64,000 nucleotides of DNA from Hymenoscyphus infarciens (taxonomy: Eukaryota > Ascomycota > Leotiomycetes > Helotiales > Helotiaceae): contig LLCB01000029.1 in NCBI GenBank assembly GCA_001414345.1, positions 62,001 through 126,000 on the forward strand, given 5' to 3'. Shown here in pieces: positions 46,311 to 58,673 of this stretch. The notes beneath the pieces are model-generated. The model worked only from the letters and a program-made list of their open reading frames with translations. It had not been told where the DNA came from and did not search any database. Within the stretch, counting starts at the first letter, position 1. Each line of letters opens with the position of its first letter. The translations under genes and the position numbers were made by a program.

Positions 46311-48023
46311 TTAGTTCCACAAGCTCAACCGAGAGATCTCTGCCCTCGTTGGTGGTTTGATATTAGGTCGTTGGCTCTTAAGTGGGGGAAGTTTGAGAAG
46401 TCGTTCTTTCCAATCATCTCCAAGTCTGGCTTGCCAGATAGAATACATCTCATCTTTGACCTCCTCACTAATATCACACCATTCTTCTCCTTCGAATTCT
46501 GTTTGATGCTTGGCGTAAGGAATAATATCGAAACGGTGGCCTACCCAGATATCTCGGTTCGTGCTTCCAGGCAAGATTGGTTCCACGTTAGTAAACTGGG
46601 TTCGAGCAATGACGACTTGTCCGAAGCCACTGCAACAAATTAGCGTACGGTTTTTCTCGTTTAATATAGGAACCGAGAGCAGTATGTAAGGATACAACTT
46701 GCTCCCGACCAATAAGAAAAAGAGATCGAAAGGAGGAGCAAAAGGGAAATGTTGCATACATGTGATCGATGTGTGGTCCATGAATGAAGCGAGGGTCCAG
46801 GGCGAGCACCTCTGATCGGACATACTCCTGGGTAGTTAGGTTTCGAAGAATCCACGGGATATCGTCTCGATATCTTGGGAATTTCAGGGTTCGGGTGATG
46901 TCCTTGTTATATTGAGTTGAACGAATCATATTTTTGAGGTGGTCTAGATCCGGGTTGTATCCAGTTTTATTCTTCTTTCTCATGGTTTTCAAACTGTTTA
47001 CGTCGCTATCTTGGGCTGTATTGAGGAGGGTGGTTAACATTGACGAACCTCGGGCGAACCACTACGACAGATTAGCATATGTTTTTCTGGAGCCGAGAGT
47101 AGTGAGCAAGGAAGAAACTTGGTCCTAATCACCGAGAAGTGGATTTAAAAGGAGGAGAAAAAGGAACAGTTGCATACGATATTTATTGTTTGCGTAAAAG
47201 GGTTTCTTCTACCACGACTGATAGCGCCCCGCGTCGATGCTTCCATACGAAGGGAAAGCACCTCTTGCCAATCTTTTTCTATGGATTGAACCCCGCTCGC
47301 ACTGCTCTCTCCGGCCGGTTTGGAATTTTCTGGAAGCAGTTTGATCGATGTACCGTGTCCATAACATACAATTCGCTCCCCTACCCAACGGCCTCTCTTC
47401 GAATAGTGATACGCTTGAATCCGCGGTTTTGCGATAGACCATAGCTTTGAATTTGTGAGACCAACGGCAGCGATATCTTCGGGCTCGATCTTGTCGAATA
47501 TCATTAGAGTTATGTCGAGGGGGAGGTTCATGAAATAAGACACTGTATCTGGGCTTCTTCCGGCTGCCAAATTTGATACACCTAGTGGTATTTTCATCGT
47601 GGTTATGAAAGAGGAGTTTTGGAGGGTGGTAGTATGCCGCTCTTGTTCACTATATCGTATATTAGCAAACGCACTGTGAGGGATCATGGGAGGTGTGTTG
47701 TGGGCGCACAGTTTTCTTTCCCTATCTGTCTCTCTGTCGAGGCGAGCAAGATTTTCTACAAGCTCTCTTGCGGTCATTTGCCCATCTCTTCTAAATAGAA
47801 GAAGCTCAAGAGTTCTCTCTGTTTGTAAGTCTAACTGCTCTACCTGACGTTCGGCACTGGGAGATATAATTGTGAACCCCTGTTGGTATGTCACGGATCT
47901 CGCGTTAATCGGGGGAACGTTCCGTCCCGCAAGGGCGTTGTTGAAATTTGTAGTCATTGCATTTATTGCAATCATCACTGCAGGATGAGGGTGAGGGTGA
48001 GGGTTCGCCATCGGATTGGCCAT
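46311..48023 (-). CDS. F-box protein, three exons
   Basis: Exons are 48,023-47,178, 47,061-46,760 and 46,629-46,311. The introns (116 and 130 bp) both have donor GTATGC and acceptors TAG and CAG. The phases agree and give 488 residues. The N-terminus is a low-complexity MANPMANPHPHPHP stretch encoded by a GAGGGT repeat. An F-box lies at about residues 163-202 (FMNLPLDITLMIFDKIEPED...LWSIAKP). F-box proteins bind Skp1 in SCF ubiquitin ligases and choose substrates by their C-terminal part. Here that part has no WD40 or LRR repeats, so the target is unknown. WVGERI in exon 1 and WVGHRF in exon 3 are similar blocks. The two introns and their flanking exon ends resemble each other, suggesting internal duplication. 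The start was placed at the first ATG; a GTG lies just upstream in frame. Confidence 0.75.
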
Positions 48024-50080
48024 GGCGAGCACGATCCGAAGAGTTGCTTGCTATTGAGATACGCGTTAAAGTTGGGCGACTAGTTTCCAATTTATGGAAT
48101 GGAGAAAGTCCACAGTCGGTAACGGGAAAACGTCGATCTTGTTGCTGATGATGTCGGTTGTGGCGTTAGAGTGGAGTCTTCCCTATTTGAAGGTAAGCGG
48201 AAGACAATGGTGAAAGCAGTTCATCAATTCACCAACTACCGGTATAATCGTTGATAAATATGGTCAGTGCGCAAGGCTGTATTTTCCCAACCACGTACCC
48301 AAGTCCTCTTTTGTAAGCAAATTTACAGTCTCAAACTACCTGTTGAAGCGCACTTTGAATAAAAACGAAAGAAGAAGGTATGTGAAGGTTGGGATGAGAT
48401 TAGGCAGTTACTTCAGCAGACAAATACCAAGTACTATTATCAAGTTACAGGTCCCGCCTTTGGCCAACTCATAGTGTGCGTCGCTTATGATAGGTTGATA
48501 TTCAAGCAAAAAAAACTTGTAAAGAAAGCTTGTTGGTTAAGTGATTCATTACCAAGTGGCTCCTAGAACTATTCAATACACCGCAATGGAGAGAAATCTT
48601 TGAATCAAGTCAAATGTACGCTCGGCTCTGGCAAGATTCACAGAGTCTTTGCCCTCCCAGTCAGCTCCCCTTCTCTTGCACGTCGTCGCTTGGGTCTCGT
48701 TCTATCAATTTGGACGAAATAAAAGTAGTAACTACCAGAACATTTCTCTTGGGAAGCGATAACTGGTATTCCTTACAATTAACTTGGCATTAACCAGATG
48801 ATTGCCATAGGTACCACCCCAATAGCTTCAAACCCCCTGAATAAGCGAACGCGTGATTGACAGCACACACACAACATCCAATAAAAAATAGAAAAAGATA
48901 GGCAAGATTTGACTTGATAGTGGAGAAAGTAGATTATTCTTAATAGATGCACGTTGTTGTTTGTGGTAGTCACAGACGAGCGAAAAGTTGATGTTGCGTC
49001 GCCGTTAGGTAATTACTGCCAGATATCTTGTCCATTGCGGGTGTAGGTTACAGGATGGGCGTTTTGATTTACCAAAAACTACGCAGGCTCGATCGAATAA
49101 ACTGATTTCAACTTATCAAAAGTCCCTTGATGGTAAGAAGTCTTCCATCACTACATCAAACATGGGACTGCAACGAATGCTAATTCGACTGCTGCCTAGC
49201 TAAACAACAAGAATCAGTGAAAGCCGCAACCTTATTTAAAGCCACAATAAAATGCTTCGATTTTTTGCATCTAAAGGATTTGCTTGCATCTTGTGGTACT
49301 TGTTTCTCATTGGTCGCTTATACGATAAAGTACTATTCCATGAATGCGAGTTATACGACTGCGCCGCTAACCATATGCAAATAAAATAACCATTCTCACC
49401 CATCTGCAATCGCCTGTGTGCGATACATCCCGCTGTACATACCTACGCGATGATAGCACCACAAGAAGTAGGACCTTCCGACGAGTTAAATAGGAAGATT
49501 ACCTCATTCCTTTCACAACCCAGATTGTAGAAACATCTTCGTTTCTTATCTTATGTCACCGGAAAGGGAAAATCTGAATAGTACGTCGGCCCTTCCCAGG
49601 CAAGCATTGAAGCTGCAACAACCGTTTCAAGGCTAACCGAGTTCACGGATATTTTAGAATGTCGTAAACCTTGAACCTTCTGAATGAAATGGAGTGTCAA
49701 TAAACTCGCTCACAATAATCTGATAATTTATTCCCAACTTTTGCGATTTAATTTGAAACTGCGGTGTATTGTGGTGTGAAGCCGGCTACTATCTCCCCAC
49801 ACTCCCTAGAACGTGATAAGATTTTCCCCCGAAGAAGGAATTATGCAAGTACAACGTTACGAGAGCGGCGATTTAAACCCTAGTAAGTCTTCTCTATTTG
49901 TGCTTCCATGGCACTTTCTTTACCCTTTAATCGCTTTGACACCGAGATGAATAAAGGCATATTACTTCCCACTTCCCAACCTCAAATCCTTTTCCCTCAT
50001 CAACGTACAATATCAGTATTCTACAAATTCACAGATTCAGCAAGGACTCAATTCTATTGCAACTACTAAACAATTCAAAC
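48024..50080. other. Intergenic, 2.1 kb
   Basis: This stretch contains the F-box gene promoter side and the upstream region of the small secreted protein. Short frames exist but look random and lack splice partners. No repeats or RNA genes were noted. Confidence 0.5.
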
Positions 50081-50649
50081 ATGTTTTCAAAACTTTTCGT
50101 TCCCCTCGCGGCACTAATCGCCATTGCATCCGCAGTTCCAACCCCACAAACCGTCCCTAGTATCGATTACATCACCACTGATCAACCAACTGTTAGACTC
50201 GCTAGTCATCTCCTTAACGGAAAACTTATCAATGCCGCGGACGGTGACTTCTCCATCGGAAAAGAGCCAACTACAACCTGTGACCTCTTCAAGGCGCCCT
50301 GTGGCTTCTTCAAGAACCAAACCACAAATACGTCTTCTCAAAACAAGGGCACACGCAATCTTGGAAGCTAAAACTTCACCCCGAGCCTTCCACTCCATAG
50401 AAATCTTATATTGTAAACTAATTGATTTCTCCTAGTCTGTCTTTACCGCCGGCCCCTCCATCAGGAGCCCTTTATGCAACCATCGGATTCCTAGGAGCCC
50501 AATGGTTCGCTTGTCTAACCGAGGAGGAGGCGGACGTGTATCAAGTCCTGGCGGCGGCTTTTGGGTCAAGATCTAGATATACCGCTTTCAAGGTGAATCC
50601 CAATGAGGTTAAGATAAGCTTTCCATCAGCCTACGAGTCTACCGTTTAA
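50081..50649 (+). CDS. Small putative secreted protein, probably two exons
   Basis: ATG 50,081 opens MFSKLFVPLAALIAIASAVP, a typical signal peptide with a likely cut after ASA. An upstream in-frame ATG-less extension is unnecessary. The mature N-terminal part includes CDLFKAPC. The first frame stops at 50,371. A second protein-like frame (GALYATIGFLGAQWFACLTEEEADVY...) ends at 50,649. An intron at 50,332-50,435, with CTAAT branch and CCTAG acceptor, joins them in phase to give 154 residues, but the donor would be the unusual GTCTTC. The short version ending at 50,371 (96 residues) is the alternative. Small size, secretion signal and few cysteines fit a secreted effector-like or cell-wall protein. 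No homologue is recognised and no role is claimed. Confidence 0.6.
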
Positions 50650-51052
50650 ACGTACATGAAGGGTTCATGTTGAGACGAGAGGAAGGTTTTCAGAGGAGGA
50701 TCATTCCCTTGGCCTTTTTGCTTCTTTTGCATGGCGACGTCACAAAAACTTACCGTTTACTTGATCTGTAAAAAGGATAACTATTTTAGATAATAATTTT
50801 GTTAGTTTAATATTAAAGTTGACGTGGTAAATGTCTGTACCAAACACCACTGTCGTCGCTTATCAGGACTAGCGTCAAACTTTGCTTTTTTTGAGCATGT
50901 ATGGAGCGATCACTATCTCGCGCTCGGTAATTACCATCTCCAAAACTCTCCATACTCAAACCGCAACCCAATAGAAAACTTCGTAGTAAATAAAAGGAAG
51001 ATTACCTCTAAATATATCCGCAAGAATAATGCCTCACGTGTGAGGGATTATA

Positions 51053-51125
51053 GCGAGTAAGCTAAACCAAGTATCGAGTAAACTAAGCACTAAACGTAGG
51101 GGCTAAAAAGAGCGTCGCGAGTACC
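51053..51125 (+). repeat. Left arm of an inverted-repeat pair
   Basis: The arm contains GCGAGTAAGCT, CGAGTAAACT and AGGGGCTAAAAAGAGCGTCG. The reverse complement of the last block (AGGGGCCAAAAGGAGAGCCG) and of GAGTAAGCT units occurs in the right arm. Confidence 0.5.
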
Positions 51126-51767
51126 TCCACTCCAATGTTTTTAGAGTCGTTAAAGGGCCCAGCGGATAGGTAATTAGATTTCCCCTCTGACTCGTATTTT
51201 TTATATTAAAACTCAACAACGTTGCGTCAAACCCGACTCAGTTATAAAATCCGAGCTTGTCTCTACCTACTCCCTACCCATTGAAGAAAAGGCTCAGATA
51301 GTCGTCTAAGACGGTTCTCCAATGCTACCTCATCCAAACGGGTGGTACAGTCTTGACAAGTAACCTCATACCATGTCAACTAGATGGTGCTTCCAAACAT
51401 CATGTATACTTCATCCAGAAAAAGCAGTTGATCATAGTTGATGGAAAGTAAGTTTCCAGGGATGGCGAAAAAAAAACTCCCGTAATCGCTTTGACAACTT
51501 CACCCATTTCAACCAAGTGAGCAGTGAGCAGTGAGCACTCTTTCTGGAAGGCGAGAACATAGGTACTTTACAAAAATGACTCCGAACAGCACTGGAAAGA
51601 GAGCGGGTGTTGAAAGTCCGGCTTTTCGGTTCAAGATCTGGTGGGTAGACCCAAAGTCGAAACTTGACGCGAGACGCCAGTACTTTGAAGGAAGCAGCGA
51701 TCCACCTCTAACAAAAAGTACATCGGATCAATTTTAGAAATCCCACTCACCAATATATTTTCCCTTG

Positions 51768-51828
51768 ATAGCTTACTCGTAGCTTACTCGTGGCTTACTC
51801 GCGGCTCTCCTTTTGGCCCCTAAACTTA
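51768..51828 (-). repeat. Right arm of the inverted-repeat pair, with three tandem units
   Basis: AGCTTACTCGT appears three times in a row (the third as GGCTTACTCGC), followed by GGCTCTCCTTTTGGCCCCTA. This is the inverted counterpart of the left arm about 0.7 kb away. Confidence 0.5.
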
Positions 51829-52118
51829 ATATTTGGGTTACTCCATTTTTGTTAACATTAATCGCAAAGCTAACCAGGGAGCACGTAACTAACTCTTTTT
51901 CTCAGACCATTGTATGCACGCGAGGTACCTCCAGTCAACCAAGGGTCCATTCTCACACTGGGCGGAAAACAATTCCTCACTCAAACTTATGATCCTTTTT
52001 CAATTCATGAATATAATACAACTCAAAAAAAAGGCCAACCCCCGTATCAAAATATGAAGATCCCCACCATCTCCACCCCATAGACTCCCAAAACTCCATT
52101 CACAAAGACATCCATGCA

Positions 52119-53956
52119 TCACCTCCTCCCAGTCTCCTTCCTCAATCGACTGGCCGCTGTCGTAGCAGGTGGTTCCGGCCAAGAAGAAACCGCATCCTCC
52201 ATTTCCTCCAAGAAGGTCGTACTGTTATGCACACAAGTCCCCCCCAGCACAATTCTCACCCCGGGAGAAGTAGCATTAAGACTCGAAACACATTTCGCTT
52301 CCTCAAAAGTCGCTCCTCCAGCAATGAAAACAATAATATCCTGCGGTTTATCTTTTGTAGAACCACCGCCTTCGACAAATGGATATTGCTGATCTCTTAA
52401 GCGTCCTTTGATGAGGTTCTGGAGCGTGAGTTCGAGACGGGGGGAATGTTGGGTGTAGACGTTTTCCACGCCTTTGAGCCCTTTGAAGCGGCCTGCTGCT
52501 CCTGAGAAGATTCCTGCCGATTCGAACATGTCGGAGATTCCGCCGGCGGATTGGGCTTGTTGGAGGGAGGATTGGTAGATTAGGAGTTTGGCTATTAGGT
52601 CGATGCGGCGTTGGGGGACGTTTCCGGCTGCTGTGAGGAGATCTACTAGGACGGGGAGAGCGTTTGATGGGTGTTTTTGGTAACGGAGTGAGTAGAGGGC
52701 TACTAATCTTAGTTTAGAGTCGGCGGTTGCTGTTGGTGATTGGATGAGTCGTTGGACGTTCTGAGACTTTGTTAGTAAAAATGGCCATTTTCAAATGAGG
52801 GGGGAGATATTCTTACCTTGAGATCCGTGGCATGATTATCGTTACATGCTAGACTCTGTTCCACCTCACTGACCTCCAACAGATTCTCGCCTCCAACTCT
52901 CCTACTCAATTCCCCAACAAGCGTGACATGCTTGCTCACATTCCCGGAAAGTTTTCTAAATTCCGGATAGTCTTCAATGAACCGCTTCATATCCGCTATT
53001 GACTCGATATTGGAGCTGTTTTTCGTCTTGGATTGGTATTGCTCAACATAATCTTTGATATTCCCTCCAAGATCTCCAAAATTCAGGTACATGTTCTTCT
53101 TGAAGAAAGGATCTTGATCTTGTGATAACACCACTTCTTTCAATTCTGGTCGAACATCTGGTACGTCACTCAAGTCCACTCGCCCATTTTGTATTCCCAA
53201 AAGTTCATGGACCATGGCTTGGTATGTCCACTGAGTTAAAAGTGGTGTAATGGGATCGTCTCTTCTGTCAAGTATCAAAAGTATTGGAGGTGTATCAACC
53301 TTTCTAAAATCGAATAACTGGTCCTCTTGTGTCATATGGTACCGAACTTCAGTCGCAAGTTTCTTTGCGAGCAAACTATTCTTCTCGTACCGAATCAGCG
53401 GTTTCTTTTTCAAGGACAACAAAACTCCAACAATTCCTTCCGTTGCTCGCTGTAAGGCGTCCGTATTCCACATATCCGGGTTCGTACTCCATATCCTCTG
53501 CCTTGGAAAGCCCATGTCCAATGTAAATAAATCTGGATTGACTACCAGGTAGTCCGCAAAATGTTCTTGCACCGCCCTCACCACCTCATGGTCGTCTGCT
53601 TCTGCCAACCGTTCCAGGGAAGACTTCTTCACAATGTTGCTAAAATATATATTGTATTCTCCGTACTTGGGTTCTCGAAATTCGTCAATGAGGAACTGTA
53701 TCGAGTCTGCGGAAGGCCGTACAAAACACAGACACTTCAAGTGCCGCATCTTCTCCCTATTCTGGTTGTCCAATCGATCGATGAGGTAGACTTCATGGTT
53801 CAGCAGGGCGGACTGGGTGATGGCGGTGGAAACGATGGACACGGTTTCACTATCCAGCAATAGAATCTTCATTTTGGCCGCAGGCGTGCCCGATGCACTA
53901 TCCCCCGCAGATACCATCTTCGAGATGTACCCCGATACAGCCTGTACGACGTCCAT
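52119..53956 (-). CDS. VPS45: Vacuolar protein sorting 45 (Sec1/Munc18 family)
   Basis: Exon 1 is 53,956-52,817 and exon 2 is 52,760-52,119. The 56-bp intron has donor GTAAGA, a textbook CTAAC branch and CAG acceptor. The product has 593 residues, the usual length for fungal VPS45. The N-terminus MDVVQAVSGYISKM, KILLLDSETVSIVS, HEVYLIDRLDN and EPKYGEYNIYFSN are hallmark VPS45 blocks. The Sec1 signature LILDRRDDPITPLL and WTYQAMVHELLG lie near residues 230-260. VPS45 is a cytosolic protein that binds syntaxins such as Tlg2 and promotes SNARE assembly for Golgi-to-endosome and vacuole traffic. The frame is open for 17 codons upstream of this ATG but without another ATG, so I start at 53,956. 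The gene is divergent from the ALE1-like gene, 450 bp away. Confidence 0.95.
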
Positions 53957-54406
53957 CTTGCCTGTTCGTTCGTTGTTCGTGACGGCGCATATATTGTCAA
54001 GGTCCACCTGATGTGGTCATCTCTCCGAGGCCTTTGTCGTGACCACCAACCTCGCGCACCCAACTTTCGTGATATATTCCTCTGCCTCTGGTTATCGACT
54101 CGGGGGTTTCTTCTCAAGAATTTCGCAGAATATCGCAAACAGTCGAGTTACGTTAATCAAGTTTGTGGCAGTAGGTCGTAGGCAAACCAGCGTTCACATC
54201 TCGTTTTCAACACGGACCAGGCCGCGAGCTGTGCCGAAGCTTTCCCGTCAGCAGCAAAAGACAGTGACTACTAGGTAGTACTAGTATCACAACTCACTAC
54301 CCTCCCGTCCCTCGCCAACTGGCGCAACTCGTACATATTTACACCCTCATTCTTCGCAGATGGAGAGGTGATCAAAACTGCCACCACCTACAACCAGACC
54401 AAGACC
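53957..54406. promoter_or_regulatory. Bidirectional promoter region of VPS45 and the ALE1-like gene
   Basis: The two start codons face away from each other with 450 bp between them, so both promoters and 5' leaders must fit here. No TATA box is clear. The arrangement suggests shared regulation, but that is inference. Confidence 0.5.
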
Positions 54407-56290
54407 ATGTTGCCATACATCAACACCCGTAAGAACCACCACCCTATTCCTTCCAGCCTTGGGGTAGCCGCGTCTGACGTCAATAATTTACAGCCTTTCA
54501 GTATGTTGCTGGCATCTTGGGAGCGTCGCCAGATGAGTGTATGATCCCTCCTACTCCACTGTATTTATTTCAGTACTAATACAATCATAGTAAAGCTCAT
54601 CACCTCGTTCCTCCTTTCCTACCCCCTTGCTGGCCTCCTCAAGCGAGTGCCAGATTCCAAGCCAGCGCTCAAAAATCTGTTTATAATTGGGTTAGTGGCA
54701 TATTACATACCTAGCAATCCATGTTCTAATGCTTTGCAGAGTATCAGCCTTCTACTTGGTCGGCCTCTTCGATTTATGGAGCGGGGTATCGACACTGGCA
54801 ATTAGCTCTCTCGGAGCCTATTTTATCGCACAATACGTTCAAGGACCTTTTATGCCATGGATTGGCTTCGTATTTTGCATGGGACATTTGTCCATAAATC
54901 AACTTACGAGACAATTCGCCAATAACCCCGGAGTGGTGGATATATCCGGGGCGCAAATGGTGCTGGTCATGAAGCTCACGGCATTTTGTTGGAATGTTGC
55001 GGACGGTCGACTTCCTGCCAGCGATTTATCCGATTTCCAAAGGGAGAGGGCCCTTATGAAACTACCCAGTTTACTGGATTTCGCTGGATATGTGTTATTT
55101 TTTCCATCTTTGTTTGCTGGACCGGCTTTCGATTATGTCGATTATCGAAATTGGATCGAGACTACGATGTTTGAGGTCCCCGCGGGAGTAAGTCCCTCCA
55201 AGATGCCACCCACCAGAAAGAAGAGAAAGATCCCTCGAAGTGGAACTCCAGCTACATGGAAAGCAGCTGCCGGACTTTTTTGGATTCTTGCCTTTCTTAA
55301 ACTTTCCGGAATGTATTACCCAGATCTATTGATTGGTGATGAATACATGACCTACGGATTTGTTCGCCGAGTTTGGATTTTGTATATGCTTGGCTTGACC
55401 AGTCGTCTAAAGTATTATGGTGTTTGGGCTTTAACAGAGGGATCATGTATTCTTTCCGGTTTGGGCTACAAAGGCGTTGATCCTGTCACTGGAAAAGTGA
55501 GTTGGGACAGACTGCAAAATGTCAACCCATGGGGAGTCGAGTCTGCACAAAATACTCGAGCTTACTTGGGAAGTTGGAATATCAACACCAATAACTGGCT
55601 TCGAAATTACATGTACCTTCGTGTCACACCCCGTGGCAAGAAGCCTGGATTCCGTGCAAGCATGGCGACCTTTACTACCAGCGCATTCTGGCACGGGTTC
55701 TATCCAGGATATTACCTGACCTTTGTTCTCGCAAGTTTCGTTCAGACCGTAGCTAAAAGTAAGTCCTACTCCATATTCAGTGTTTGCTTTGCCTGCTCAC
55801 TGAAACAAAAGACTGCCGTCGTTGTTTCCGTCCATTTTTCCTCGACCCCAAAACCGCACAACCTACCAGCACCAAAATCTATTATGATATTGCCTCCTGG
55901 TTCATAACTCAAATCAGTTTCTCCTTCGTCACAGCACCCTTCGTCCTCCTCACTCTCCCTGCCTCATTCCTTGTCTGGGCACGTGTCTACTTCTACGGGG
56001 CCATCGGTACTGCGCTTGCGACCGCCTTCTTCAGCTCCCCAGCAAAAGGAATGATCCTCAAGAAGTTGAATACACGTGCTGGTACCCCTCAATTGAAACG
56101 AAGCACATCACAAGATAGCCTTGCTAGGCACGAGCCCGTTCTCGGTCTGCCCGCTGAGCCCCAACAAGATCTTGAAGAGCTGGTTGAGGAGGTCAAGGCT
56201 GAGATGGAGTTGAGGAAGCGGAAGATGAGCCAGGGGAAGGCGAGTGGTGGTAAAGGAGGGGTTGGTTCCGCTTCTGGTGTGAAGCCTTGA
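54407..56290 (+). CDS. ALE1: Lysophospholipid acyltransferase, MBOAT family (ALE1-like)
   Basis: Five exons: 54,407-54,428, 54,494-54,538, 54,591-54,690, 54,740-55,758 and 55,812-56,290. All introns are 49-65 bp with GT..AG ends and agreeing phases. The product has 554 residues and begins MLPYINTPFQYVAGILGASP. Multiple hydrophobic segments span the first 480 residues. MBOAT catalytic features are present: Asn near residue 341 in NINTNNWLRNY and His near residue 374 in SAFWHGFYPGYY. The cytosolic tail is Lys/Glu-rich and ends in a Gly/Lys-rich stretch. ALE1/LPT1 enzymes sit in the ER membrane and transfer acyl groups to lysophospholipids in the Lands cycle. The 22-nt first exon is easily missed by gene finders. 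I am sure of the family; exact substrate preference is not visible. Confidence 0.93.
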
Positions 56291-58673
56291 AGATGAGTGG
56301 TAGAGGGGGAAGAAATGATTAGGCGAGTAACCTCCTAGTGGTTACGCGGGAAAGTAATCCGGGCCTATCGAAATAAATACCTAGGAAATAAGCAAAACAA
56401 CTTGAAGAAACATATACTTTTTCCTTTCTAGAACCCCTCGTTCTCATTGCTCAATCCAGAAATTCGAGGATGTTGGTATCGAGTTTCAGCTTCTCGTTTA
56501 GGCCAACGGGGGTTCCACATTCGCAACAATGCATCCCTCTCATTCATCTGATCTTCCACGTCGCATGAAATACAAATCAAACACGCAACTCCCAAGATCC
56601 AGGTAGCCATCCCCATCAAGGCTGTGCTTTCCCTCCACCCCCTTACCCTGTCTTTCCCCATTCATAAGGCAGAGAAAAGAACCTTGATCGACCGGGGGAC
56701 GACGATGCATCTCTTCCTCGCATGATGGGGGCTTTTGGGCATGAAAATAGTCATCTCTTCAGGGACATGGGGTGTACACAACTTGAAGGGGGTTTTTTTG
56801 GATGGCGATTGGGAAGACGGGATGATGACGTAAATTAGAGATGGAGAGATGGAGAGGGAGGTTGTGATGCGATGCGATTTACTAATAGGGGAATTGCACG
56901 ATTTGTGAATTTCTCTTTTTTCCAGCGAGTGGATGGGGTGTATGTGAGAGGAGGGGATACTTATCTTGGTAGAGGGGTTCCTCATGCCTTGGGTTGATAC
57001 GATATCGTTGGTGTTGCTTTTCGGCATTGCGTACCATGGTAGGAAGTTAAGGACATACCTATATCATAATTTATATCTCTATAGAACGGAAGGGGCCATT
57101 TTTGTCTTTCTTAAGAATGATCAAGGTACGGAAGACGGACGGGTTACGGGAGGATCTGTAAATCCCGTCCATCTTCTTCTCTTGTAATCTTCTCCTCCCT
57201 CTTCTCTCAAATCATGATCATGAGTCTCACACACCTCCGAGGACTTCAAAGACCCCTCCAACCCCACCATGCTCGTAGCAACAAGACAAGACACAAAAAT
57301 ACATAGAGTAATTATAGATCTCACCTCCTACTCATTCACCTCCTCATTCACTTCCTCATTCACCTCCTTATCCTCGTCACTCCCCTCCCCTTCTTCACAA
57401 TACTTCTAAAAGAAGCAAAAACCCCATAAACCCGATATCACCTCTTCACCCCTCCAATTCCACGACCCCCCTCCACACCCCTCTACACAGCCTTCCTCCC
57501 CTCCCCTGATCTCTCCCACCCATGCCGACACCAAGACCCCCGCTTCAGTGGCGCAGCTGAGGTGGGCTAGGGGGGTTTACGTTGGTTACCTCTCGGTACC
57601 GACTTTTAGGGTTCTAGGTATTGTTTCGTCTGAATTCGTTGTGGGGTGGGAGTATGGCACAGTAACATATTTTATTTTTTTACTTTTGGAAATTGGAGAG
57701 TTTATGCGAGGGTAAGCTGGAAAGTTGGAAAGTTGGAATGTTCTTTTTTTAGGAAGAACGTAATTATGTAGGGTTAAAGGAGGTTGGAGAAAGGGAAAGG
57801 ATCAAGTGAAGTTAATTAGATGATTTGGAATTGGGAATGTATGAGTTTGATGTGGTGTGGTGATAGCCTGCTTTGGACGTCTTGCTAAGCGCTTGATTTT
57901 TTATTTCATATGCTTTCTGTATAGTCCTCCCTCAGAGTACTTGCGAGTCGTGACACATCAAAATCCACGACATCATACCAGGCAAAAATATAATAGTAGT
58001 CACTCTTCAATTCATTAACACATTACGTAAAGTCTTCTAACGTTTTCATCCTCTTTGCCCTCCTCAAATTGCTCGCTCACATTCCAATGATGGTGCGTTA
58101 GCAAATTTTCGCTTTTTCTCCTTGCCCATAATCCCATGCTATGCTATGCTATGCCATCGCAGCAAAACGTGAAAACAAAGATAGCTAGTAAAGATCTAAA
58201 AATGATGCTTCTATACAGAAAAACAAAGTGGTTAAAAATAAAAAAGGGTATAAAACTAATTTCCTCGGTACAATTCGACCGATGAAAATAAAAATGGGAA
58301 AAATGGATGATGACTTTCGCAATGAAACGCTGCGTTGATCTTTCTTCGTCCATGCCGTTATTGTTGCGTCTTCTCTAGTTATACAAGGTGTGTTTTGCGG
58401 GTGGTTGGTGGTCGTACAGAACATTTTCTGAAATGTTCGAGGTGGGTCGTTATAATAGAACATAGTATAGGAAAAAGGTTTTTTATGTTGTTGATAAATG
58501 ATTGTGTGGTAGCTGGTGAGAGCTGATGTGGTATTCTATACAGGTGATGAAAGATTTCGAGGAAATGCGTTTGTAGATCGTGATTCGGTCGATGGTGAGA
58601 GATAGGATTCGAAGACGTCGTAATCGTGTCTCGGGAAATATATACGAAATATAGGAATTGAAATAGATGGCGA
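56291..58673. other. Intergenic, 2.4 kb, between convergent genes
   Basis: This is the 3' side of both the ALE1-like gene and the Ser-rich gene. Several frames are open on the minus strand but look like low-complexity or random sequence. Pyrimidine-rich runs (about 57,180-57,530) and a short tandem repeat are the only features. Confidence 0.5.
57328..57367. repeat. 12-bp tandem repeat, about three units
   Basis: Units of the type CTCATTCACCTC recur with single-base changes. Noncoding. Confidence 0.6.

Larger units (their letters stand above)
50650..52118. other. Intergenic, 1.5 kb, with an inverted-repeat pair
   Basis: No supported gene. Related sequence occurs in opposite orientation near 51,053-51,125 and 51,768-51,828, which may mark a small non-autonomous element. 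The frame at 51,531-51,737 lies inside it and has no independent support. Confidence 0.5.

Noticed and set aside
46191..46643. Plus-strand 150-codon frame
   Set aside because: It is antisense to exon 3 of the F-box gene, which has a consistent splice model.
50824..51060. Plus-strand 78-codon frame
   Set aside because: It has no signal peptide, motif or splice partner and partly overlaps the left inverted-repeat arm.
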